64,000 nucleotides of DNA, from positions 30,500,418 through 30,564,417 of the forward strand of contig CM056999.1 of NCBI GenBank assembly GCA_029891345.1, given 5' to 3'. Made by a program: the position numbers and the translations under genes. The DNA is from Dryococelus australis (lineage: Eukaryota > Arthropoda > Insecta > Phasmatodea > Phasmatidae). The notes under the pieces are model-generated. The model saw only the letters and a program-made list of their open reading frames with translations, had not been told where the DNA came from and made no database searches. Below, piece after piece: positions 44,186 through 53,941 of the stretch (position 1 is the first letter of the stretch; every line of letters starts with the position of its first letter).

Positions 44186-44420
44186 TTTTTTTTTTACTTT
44201 AATTTGGTGCAAAAGCACCTGGCATTAGGAACTAAGCCTGTACAGTTACAGTAGACCTCTCGGTCATTGTATGTTCTATTTTGTCGCAGCACTCTTAGCC
44301 CGAAAGCCTTATCGTGCTTCAGCCTCCCAATAAGCAGGGAAGAGGAATCACGTCCTCTCATCGCAAGGCGACTAGGATTAATGCGACCGTTGGCCAGACC
44401 CTAAGCCTGTACAGCCAGAA
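44186..44420 (-). mobile_element. Retroposed 3' tail (SINE or LINE end) joining the minisatellite
   Basis: On the minus strand a GC-balanced sequence (GGCCAACGGTCGCATTAATC ... CTTTTGCACCAAATTAAAG) ends in an A-run at about 44187-44196, directly against the last minisatellite unit. The word TAAGCCTGTACAG occurs at both ends of this block (about 44234 and 44402). An A-tail and abrupt junction indicate retroposition. Family not recognised. Confidence 0.45.
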
Positions 44421-44470
44421 ATACAATAAATGACGAAAAAACTAGAACATCTCCAAAATATGTAACATCC

Positions 44471-44496
44471 AAAAAAAAAAAAAAAAAAAAAAAAAA
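44471..44496. repeat. Poly-A tract, 26 bases
   Basis: Uninterrupted A-run, possibly the tail of another retroposed sequence in plus orientation. Confidence 0.85.
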
Positions 44497-47400
44497 GACA
44501 CAATGACACAGCGCTGGCAAAACCTTACACACAACTGGCCACTAAGGACATGGGGCACAAATATCAAGACACATTCAGATGAAACGAGTAAACACATTTA
44601 ACTCCTCCATATGAAGCAAGTAGATGCATTTACCTGTTTCATATAAAGTATGATTTTGTATAATCGTGCAGTCCTCAATACTTACTTCACTCATGCTTCA
44701 ATTTTTCCACACACACTAAAGTAAATGATTATTTTGTGTACAGCTGAAAATCATAAAATGGAAATATTTCAATGTAAACTTTTTTTTTACCCTGGTAAAT
44801 GATTAAAAATCCTATAAAATGAAAATGCTAGTTCTACAATCACGAGTGCTTTGAAAGGCAGTTAACTAGGCAAGACATTTGTATAACCCACACATCCTTT
44901 TCCGTTCTTACAATGTGTGCCACCTAAGTTGGCGGGTGACTAGCGGAGAATGCCGAAGGGAAGACCAGCTACCTGCCCGCAAGTAGCTGGAGGTGGACTA
45001 TCCAACCAAAAATCATGGCGCACAAATAAAATGTGCACGACGCGAAGGTGGCATACGACTATTGAAGTTGTTTCCGCATCACAGCAACGAGCGTGTGACA
45101 TGCCACCTGTGCAATTGAAGCTCAAGGGAAAAGGCTGTGTACTGCACATCCAAGCACGGGAGGTTGTTTTATAACGTATTGTTTTATGAAAAATGACACA
45201 GCTGATAATGCGCAGTCAAAAACGTGGGCATGGTGCGTAGAACAGTGTACAAATTGTAAGCTAGCAATATATGTTATACTGTTATAAGATTTGTAAATTC
45301 ATAAACGACATACGTCTTACTTTTCTGACTATTGTGGTTGTATATAAGTACTATTTTTGTGTTCTGCATGGTGTACACGCATGCATGCTCGCAACCAATA
45401 CTATGCCATTTGAGGCAGCTGATATTTCATGTACATGCTATCGTACTTGCATATAGTTCGCGTGGTTTGCTATTCTGCTACTTCAGTGCTATTTCTGTCT
45501 GTTACCATTGATGTTACCGGAAGCACTTTTTTGTACGCTGTTCGGTTGGCGGTAGGAGTTGCTATTTGTGCTATACAAAGCAGCTATTTCTGCTCTTGCT
45601 CACCAAGGTACAGCAGAAATATCAAAACAAGCAAGGTGAAAAAAATGGCCACCAAAATAAAATTACAACTGTCGAAGAGTCTTGACAATGACAATTGCGC
45701 ATAATAATTTGCTTCTACGCAGATTGATGAAGAGAAGATGTTTGGGTATCTGTATGTAGTGCAGAGGTACATAAAAATAGCCGACACATTTATCCTCGAA
45801 AGTAAGTTATCTAGAGCAGTTAAAATTTTTAATACACATAAATTACTATGCACAGGCAGTAAGTAATCATCAACATTCTTTAAAAAAAAAAAAGTTATTT
45901 ATTTTTAAAGTGCAGGTTTTCTGCTGTTCGTCGCTCGTTTCATCCTTCTGAGAGCAACTACTGTTTTTCATACTTTGCGGCTCATGGACAATATCACTTG
46001 CTCTCAGATAGTAGACAAAGCATATTACGTGAACAAAACTAATATTACTACTGTGTCCTATTCGCATGCCTAATGTACTGGGTAGCCGATGTTTTCATTC
46101 CTGGTTATACTAGGAGTTTGTGCCGTGGCCTGCTGCTTGACTCTCCTCGTAGCAACTGCCACCTTAGGGGCGCGCGATGTACCCAATAACCCCATTTTTC
46201 GACACGTTGCACTGGTGAATAAATTAAGCTGCGCCAACTAACGAGCAAGTAAAAATTACAAATCGATATGTTCTAGTGATTATTCCGTAAGTATCGTTAG
46301 CTCTATTAAACATTAAAAACTGTACCATGGATCTATTGAAGTTTCCACGTAAAGTTCTAAGTAATTAACTGTGTAACAGTAACTTTTTGTACCACTCGAA
46401 AATCACATACAAATAGTCTTCAATGACTGAAGCCGATACTTTACGCTACAAGCCACCTAAAAACAAAAAGTAATCATAGTATTGTTTTGATTTTCTAACC
46501 AAAGAGCACACAAGACAGAGACGTCACACAACGCGCGCTCAATGCCAAACAGCGGAACACTTTTTTTTTTTGCCCGGTGCAAATGTGCCAATGTCAAAAC
46601 TACAAAATAGTGTTTTGGGTTGTCACTATTAATTTTTTGGCCTTTAACTTAATTTGACAATAAATTTGTAGAAAAATAGGACCATCGAATTTTTTCATCC
46701 AACAAATGTAATCAAATAATCGATAATATTAAAGAAATTGGGCCCAGTGACCATTTTTTTTTCCTGGGAGATTCTAATTTGAATTAACATTTAAATATTA
46801 TTTATATAGTAAGATATTGCTGTTGTATTTCCATGCAGTCAGTTTCAGGTATAAATATAAAAAATGTTGCAATTTATTTTCACTTCTTTACTAAATTCGA
46901 ACTTTATTTAACAGGAATGTTTCCTCCACAATGAAATTAAATACCTCCAAGTTCGTAATATTATGTGAAATATTCACATATAATAAAATTCATGCTCACA
47001 CAGTTTCTAGATAAATTATTATCTTCTTTACCTATTTTATTTAGTTCCGGGCTTGCCCTTCTCTTGGCAAATATCCAGGTAGCTATCCAGAACATAGGCT
47101 ACCCGGATCTTTTACCTAACAATAGTGACTTACAAATGATTATATTCCTCTGTCTAACTACCTGGAACTTGCTTTCTATTTGTGTTAAGTTGGGAGTTCT
47201 GGGTGAATTATGATTGGTCCTTAACTATTTAGATTCGTTTAACGGTTTTGACAGAGTACCGATGGCCATTTTAATATTAAATTATATTTGCAAAGCTGTT
47301 GAAGTCGACTGAGTCTGGTTGCTTTTATTATATTTATTTTGAAATTTGTTTACATTAAATAGCCTTGCGAATGCTGTATGAAGTCACTATTGCGTTTCTG
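44497..47400. other. No supported gene
   Basis: Short frames on both strands (44940-45174, 45271-45853) overlap and show no domain. GC-richer patches at 44920-45170 and 46110-46250 may be old repeats. Confidence 0.5.
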
Positions 47401-47402
47401 AA

Positions 47403-48425
47403 ATGTACATACATACATACACACACTCGCAATTAGACTACCACCCAGTGACGAGCTCTCTTACCTCTCCTTCACCCAACCAACTCCTTTTCCACTCCCT
47501 TCCTGAACTTACCAACCCCTCTCACAGATACCAATTCCTCCCTCAACACATTCCACTCCCTCACAGACCTCGCAAGCATGGACTCCCTACCACGCTCAAT
47601 TCTCAACACCATCTGAAGCTTCTCACTGTTGTTTCTTCTTCCTCTAAACACCCCCTTACTTAGTTTGCAGTGTAGCCTACCCCATCCTCCCTCTTCATTC
47701 ACCACCCTGTACATCCTGACTAGCCGTTCAACTTTCCTCCTGTCCTTCAATGAGCTCCACACTATTTATTTCATCACTGATGGCATATAGTTCCCTTCTT
47801 CCTCATCATCCTGCCCCTGCCTTCTCCATCTACCCTTCAGCAATCTTGCTGCCCTTCTCTGCACAATTTCCAGTTCTCGCACACCCACCTCCACATATGG
47901 GTCCCATACTGCTGCAGCATATTTTAACATTGGCCGTACCACTGTGCCATATGCCTTCTCCTTCACTTCACAGCTGACTCCCTTCAGCACCCTTCCCAGA
48001 ATACCCATAGCCCTTCTCCCCTTTGCAATCACCCTCTCTACCTGTTTTTTTCCTCCAGAGGTCTCCCTGCACCACAATCCCTAGATACTTATATTCTGCT
48101 GCTCCTTCTATCTCATGTCCCTCCCATCTGTACGTGTCCCTGCTTATCATCTTCTTCCTTGTGAACCTCACTAACTTAGATTTTCTTACATTTATTATCA
48201 TTTCATTTTTCCTGGTCCATAACCATATCTTATCAATGTCCGCCTGCAAATTTCTGCCCTCCTCTCCCACTTCAGCATATGCAACACAGTCATCTGAAAA
48301 CAATCTCATTTTTCCCCTAATCACCAAACCCATGTCCTTTACCATTATTGTAAATAACAAAGTACCCAGCACACTTCCCTGTGGTACCCCTGATGTAACC
48401 TCCTCTGCCTCCGATATTTGGAATG
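47403..48425 (-). mobile_element. 5'-truncated non-LTR retrotransposon (LINE), RT 3' half
   Basis: Reverse transcriptase of a jockey/CR1/I-like LINE. It begins inside the RT domain with SGVPQGSVLGTLLFTIMVKD (about 48400), then RLFSDDCVAYAE (the catalytic F-x-D-D box, about 48300) and RKNEMIINVRKSKLVRF (about 48200). YKYLGIVV follows at about 48090, then, in another frame, VVRPMLKYAAAVWDPY (about 47930), and further on VREWNVLREELV (about 47535), the usual LINE C-terminal 'WN.L' box. Two frame changes. The 5' end stops abruptly near 48425, typical truncation on insertion. The 3' end runs into a GTATGTATGTAT microsatellite (47403-47430), which some LINE clades use instead of poly-A. Confidence 0.85.
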
Positions 48426-49470
48426 TAAACATGCGAAGCCAGACGTGCACATTCCCGAAAGTATCAGTGTTTAGTGTATTTGTATATACTGTGGATGCAT
48501 ACATGAAAGATAAATATTGCACAATTATGGCGTGTATAGTGATACGTCATCTGCGTAAGTTTGTAAATGAACAATTGCCATGTGTACAATTTTTGCAAGT
48601 ATGGTTGTGAATACTAATCTGCCGTGCATGTAATGTCTAACCTGTAAGTTGCGGACTCGTTAAAAGTATAGATAAGTATTTTTCTAACTTCATATTTGCT
48701 ATTTCAGTGTAGGAGTTCATGGAATTCATTTATTAGTATCTAAGGCTGTGAAAGTTTGTAGAGCGAAGGTAAACAAAAAAGCGAACAACTGATCCAGGCT
48801 GTTTCAAACATTAGGCTTTCCTCGTAATAAATTTGCTGTTTACCGGGCATTAATGGCAAATCACCTCGTAAATCAATGCAAGGCCACGCCTTTTTAAAAA
48901 AAGTCACATTTACAACTTTTTCCCCAATCCAGGAGAATTGCAGTGACAAACAAGAAATCATCTGTTTATCAACACATGATTATACAACCAAATCAGTCCT
49001 AATATTTTTAGAGTTAATGACTAGCGTTCTTTATTTGAATTTTCCACAGTTTCTTGACCTTACTCCAGACAATTTCTGGGGTGACATTAATAAAGGTAAT
49101 GTATTCCCTTCATTGTGTTTTTGATGTACCCTTATCTAACGAACCTGCGGTTGACAAAATGTTAAGTTAAAGAAATGAAGTTTACTCGTGTGTTTAGATG
49201 GTGATGTATTTAGGTAGGCTGTAATCAATACAGTAAATGACAAATCTTTACATTTTATCATTTTCCAAAGGTAGTTAAAATAAAGACAACTAAGATAAAG
49301 CCAATTTTTCCTGTAACTACGCCATCTGCAAAACTGAAAAAGTCACATGATTTTCTTTAAATGCTATTTAACCCCTCTTAAGGATTTGTGAAATTTTAAT
49401 TTTGAGGACAACTAGGTAATTGGACATTAAGCTTATTTTAATGTTGATGATGAATCATTGGTACATATTT
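48426..49470. other. No supported gene
   Basis: AT-rich sequence without domains or repeats. Confidence 0.55.
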
Positions 49471-49535
49471 AGAATGAAGTCTACTTCATGGAACAGCGAG
49501 TACTCTAGCCACTACGCCACCGTTGCCCCCAATAG
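49470..49535 (-). mobile_element. tRNA-derived SINE head
   Basis: The minus strand carries GGTGGCGTAGTGGCTAGAGT followed by ACTCGCTGTTCC, a good polymerase III A box (TGGCnnAGTGG) in the form common to arthropod tRNA-derived SINEs. No B box follows, so only the 5' part is present. Confidence 0.5.
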
Positions 49536-49539
49536 CCTA

Positions 49540-49810
49540 GGAAGGGAGGAGCCGAGAGGTATAGGTGGTTTGTAACATACGAGGTGTTGGAGAGCCAATT
49601 AAAGCACAATGTGGTGTAGATGGAGCAGCGCAGAAATGCAAGGGCAGGGAAAACACGAAAACCCTCGAGAAAACATGCCAGCAGCAGAGCTATACGGCAA
49701 AATTCCTACATGTGAAAACATGTGTGTAACCTCACAGAAAAACAAACATGAATCACTTTGGTGGAAAGCAAGCACCCTACCAATGCACCCACCGCAGCCC
49801 CCCCCCCCAC
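49540..49810 (-). mobile_element. Second tRNA-derived SINE, same orientation
   Basis: The minus strand starts GCTGCGGTGGGTGCATTGGT then AGGGTGCTTGCTTTCCACC (A-box-like). It later has CGAGGGTTTTCGTGTTTTCC followed by CTGCCC, resembling the 'GGTTTTC...GGTTTCCCC' body shared by several arthropod SINEs. It is followed immediately by the SINE head at 49470-49535. Confidence 0.45.
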
Positions 49811-50395
49811 TAAACATTTGTCTGGGGAAGTGAGGAGAGGAACCTTATTTCTTCAATTATGTTTGGGCAAAGTTAATTACAAAATTGAATTTAAGGAAAA
49901 ATGATTCTAACAATTAATCTAAATCTTTACCAGCTTATCATAGATCTGGTTTCTGAATGGGAGGGACAGTATTTTGCACATCTGCATTTTATTTTTTATA
50001 ATTAAACTTACTTGTTTCTTAGGTACCATTACATACTGGAAGTTGTCACATGTATACATACAGCATTAAGAGATGGGATTAACACACAAAAATACAGAAA
50101 AGAACATTAAACAACACAAATTATAGAGAAGTAATGTATTCATGGAAGTGGCATTTGAATACTTTGGCAGTAGAACAAGGTTCTCAATTGTAAAACATTG
50201 GTAAGTATTTTGACATCCTGATGATAGTGTTTACAATAGTGACATCACCACCCACAGTTTCGACTTATCAACCAAGCTTGCAGTAGTGACGTCACAAGCC
50301 ATGTGTGCTTCTTTTTTGTTTGTTTACTTTCTGTCGAGTTGAAAATGGCGGTAAACTAATCATATAATGTCTCATACTAATTGTTTATATTCATG

Positions 50396-50651
50396 ATGCC
50401 GAGAAGGGACAAATGTTGTGTACCTCATTGTAAATACATACCTGTGACTGTCTGGAATACTTTTCCTGTGTATGAGAAAGAGGAGTTTAACATATGGCTA
50501 CAAAGGATTGCTAATCCCAAATTCGATGGATTAGATGATATTGAAGATTATAAAAATGTTCTTGTATGTGAGGAGCATTTTAGTGTCCACTGCAAGAGTG
50601 CTGGTACTAAAAAATTGAAAAATATTTCTCTTCCAACTCTGTATTTACCAG
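50396..50651 (+). CDS. THAP-domain exon of a P-element-like transposase
   Basis: Starts MPRRDKCCVPHCKYIPVTVW and contains the C2CH zinc-coordinating THAP module: the CVPHC pair, a WLQRI segment, then CEEHF about 35 residues on, ending in LPTLYLP. THAP modules bind the transposon ends in P-element transposases. The frame stops naturally at a consensus donor, CCAG|GTAAGTGA, after base 50651. The next exon's acceptor is probably ATTTTCAG before 50784. It has no stop or frameshift, unlike the downstream part. Confidence 0.85.
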
Positions 50652-50783
50652 GTAAGTGAAATTGTGATATGAAGAGTAACTTTTACCATGTTTGTTTTGA
50701 AGTGCGAATATGAATGTAGAACTTTGCCACACCAAGGATTTTGGGCAAAAGTGTTGAAGCTGTTATGATCCATGAATTTTCAG

Positions 50784-51660
50784 AGTCCCAAAACAAAGAG
50801 CAGGTCAGTGCTGCCAAACATCAAACACTGGATCACAACAGTCCAAGGTTTGAGAAATTTGCCAGAAATGCTTTTGGATGATGGTTTTCGGTTCGTTTCA
50901 CTTCGCAACTTCAATCAAGACCACCTAGAGAACTTTTCTGGAAATGTAAGAATCCATGGTATGCACAATGTTAACCCAACATAAGTGGGTTTCATTTCTG
51001 CATTCAAGTCATTGATTGTATCAAACTTTATGTATTCCGACTCAGTCAGTTCAAACTGTGAAGATGAGATAGTAGGGCTCTGAACACACTAAGGGATTTT
51101 GTACAGGCAGAGGTAATTCCCCAAGATGAAGAGCATGTAAGTCATATGTGTAATGTGTAATAGATGATCCACAAATGGGAATTGCTATTAGGACATCTAC
51201 TTATATAGGTGGCTTCGTTGTAAAGAAAGTATTTGGACTGACAAAAAAATTGTTTAGCAAAAAAAACCTCATGACATGCAAGGAAATGCCACAGCATGAA
51301 TTCATCATTGTTAGGCAATACTCTCCAGAAGCTTTCTGCCTCCCACATACAAACTTTGTGTCCATGTGCAACACAATTAGTGCTACTGTTCTCAACATGC
51401 TTCCTGAAGTTTCTTGAAAGCCAGGTGTTTAAGAATCCTGGTTGATATTGTTGGTGAATTTGATTTTCCCTCTTTGAGCTGCAGTGCCCATGATGTGAAA
51501 TCACTTACCATTAAAGTTGTTATTAAGTTGATGATTCATGTATGGGTTACCAACGTGAATCGAGTGTTGAAAGGGAAAATGTCAGTTCAAGGCACTTGTT
51601 CAGATCCGATAAAGTAGCAGGCTCAAAGATTACATAGCAAAAGTTCTGGATGGAAGAAGA
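50784..51660 (+). pseudogene. P-element-like transposase C-terminal part, catalytic core missing
   Basis: In family order: HWITTVQGLRNLPEMLLDDG (about 50828), GFRFVSLRNFNQDHLENF (about 50885) and GMHNVNPT (50960); then TYIGGFVVKKVFGL (about 51193), HEFIIVRQYS (about 51297), and FDFPSLSCSAHDVKS (about 51462) ending WVTNVNRVLKGK (about 51545). These match the GTP-binding/C-terminal region of P-element and THAP9 transposases. Stops at 50982 and about 51415 break it. The several hundred residues of RNase H-like DDE core that should lie between the THAP exon and this part are absent; only 130 bases separate them. Confidence 0.85.
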
Positions 51661-52720
51661 AATAGATTTGTTTTTGCAATACTTTCATAACACTTAAAAT
51701 AGATTGCTAGATTTTGATTGGGCTTACAGAGGTTAAATTCGTTTGTGATTTATGCACTGATTGCATGAATTATATGCTTGTGGTAAGATTTAATGTGGTA
51801 ACCTGCCAAAGCATTTTGACGTCGCCTTCACTCTGCTCGCTCATGGGCAGACCGATACGGCTCGCTGCACATCAGCCGCACCTGGTGCATGGGCGCACTT
51901 GATGTGTGAACTGTTGTTTGTGCGCGAACGAGTCTGGTGACCCGTTTACGACCGTTAAAGACACGTCCACCAAGAGTAAACTCAGTTCTGTGTGTTTACC
52001 TGTGCCAAGTGATACGTGCCCCAAAAAGCAGAGCCTAAATTGCATGCTGGGAAATGTTATCTCCCCTTGATTTCCCGTAGGTGCTGTGTTTTTGCATAAA
52101 GAGTTCTCGCCCACGTGGCATACGTGTGATCATGTAACAATCAACTGAGATGCTCATAATGCTTTAAATATTTTTCAAAGTATAGTGTCATATCTGTTTT
52201 GTTTCTTGAAGGGTATTTTATGTTTCTTGTTAATTAAAATCACTAAATGATCATGGCGTTTCCGGCTGTTGTTTTGCCAATTGAGCTGCACTAAATTTAA
52301 AACATCTTGCTCATTACTTTTTACTAAATTAATTTGTTTTTTTAAACAGTTGTGAGGTATGTCTTGTAAGTGTAATATTTTTACTTGTGTTTTTATGTCA
52401 TGCACCCCTGAATAAACATGCACTTAAAATTGAACTATACGAGAAGCGCTTAGCAACAGACGCTATAGACGTTTCCGAAGAGCAGATTTAATTCAGTATA
52501 TTTTCTTTTTAATAATTTGTTGTGTTTTGTCGAGTTTGTTGGATTCTGTATATGTGATTTTCAACTAATTCCCTTTCAATGCTGTTGGGAAGATGACCAT
52601 TGCTAACGGTATCTCAGCACCACCATTTTTAATCAGGAATATTATCGGTGTACCTTTTGATAATACAAAGTTTTGTTTCCCTGACTAGTCTTCTATATGT
52701 ATTTAATCAACATAACTTCC
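51661..52720. other. No supported gene
   Basis: Includes a GC-richer piece (51800-52090) and AT-rich sequence. The 5' end of the Helitron is probably somewhere here or just to the right, but I cannot place it. Confidence 0.45.
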
Positions 52721-53099
52721 ACCCCGGGATCTGGCCCACTCCAGTAAGTGTAACCATGTGGTCAGCAACTACTTTAATGAACTGTGTCAAATGCTCGACT
52801 AAGACTTTCATTTTGAGGCATTGTGCTTCGAGGGGATATAGCCACTGGCTCTCGACCCGCAACAACCCTGAGATCTCAAGAACCTCGTGCTTATCCGAGC
52901 GTAGATGAACTGGCACCCTTGCAGACATTGTAATTTCATCCAAAGTCAACCTCATCTCAGAGGACTTTGTACGCATATCTTGCATATCCTACCCCTTGTT
53001 AAGTGACCGAACACATCAATTTTATCATATTATGTACATAATTGTAATGAATCAGGGTGACCACTCAACCTTAAAATCTTGGAATTAGCCAGGCTAATT

Positions 53100-53941
53100 G
53101 CTCTGGAACACAACCAGTGAAAGTCGCCTAGGAACAACACTGTCAATGAAATCAACAATCTCATTATACAAAGAGTTCCCGGCCAAGTCAAAACTTATAA
53201 GTCGATTAACACAGTCACCAATGTTGACGATGTCGTCCACTTTCCTCAAGATTTTCTAAATTCGCTTAATCCATCTGGCTTGCCACCTCACGAACTATCA
53301 TTAAAAGTGGTGCTTCTATCGTGCTTTTAAGGAATATAAGACCTCCTAACATGTGTAATGGCACAAGATTGCTCATTAAATACTTGAAAGAAAATTTGAT
53401 TGTCGCGACCATCCTCACCGGTCCAGCAGCCGGCCAGCTAGCAAACATCCCGAGGATTCCCATGATTCCCACGGATTTGCCAATATCTTTCAAACGGTTG
53501 CAATTTCCCATAAAAACATCATTCATGATTACTATTAATAAGTCCCAGGGTCAAACTTTCTCTTTGGTTGGAATCGACCTACGAAAAGAGTGTTTTTCCC
53601 ATGGCCAACTATATGTTGTATTATCAAGAGTTGGAAGTCCCGAGAAACAGTACATTTTGCTACCAAACAATAACAGGACGTCAAACATTGTCTACAGAGA
53701 ATGTCTTAACCAATAACATATTAAATACTTCTATCTCAGATAAATTGCATTGTAATATAATGTATATTAATATCAAATAAAAATAGCAAAAAACTTTAAA
53801 TTATAAATTATTTAATTAATTATTAAATTATAATGTGCTTTTTTAAAATGCTTTAAGAGAGTTTACCCAACCTAATTAATGCCGGGTTAAGCAGTTTTTT
53901 TATCTTAATTGCACCCGTGCGAAGCCGGGGCAGGTCACTAG
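53100..53941 (+). mobile_element. Helitron: 3' helicase segment and 3' terminus
   Basis: Coding remains of the PIF1-like helicase C-terminus of a RepHel protein: RNNTVNEINNLIIQRVPGQV (about 53130), FPQDFLNSLNPSGLPPHEL (about 53245), LLRNIRPPNMCNGTRLLIKY (53322), IPMIPTDLPISFKRLQFPIK (about 53455), INKSQGQTFSLVGIDLR (about 53535) and GQLYVVLSRVGSPE (about 53600), stopping at 53716. One frameshift near 53315. About 225 bases on is the 3' end: CACCCGTGCGAAGCCGGGGC (hairpin CCCG/CGGG), then AGGTCA and the terminal CTAG at 53938-53941, followed by T, the Helitron signature. The 5' end was not found. Confidence 0.85.

Noticed and set aside
43679-44218. Minus-strand 179-, 140- and 146-codon proteins
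   Set aside because: They are translations of the 76-bp minisatellite in its three frames, with no start context or non-repeat domain; kept only as a repeat.
49470-49535. Functional tRNA gene
   Set aside because: Only an A-box-like head is present; no B box or cloverleaf, so treated as a SINE fragment.
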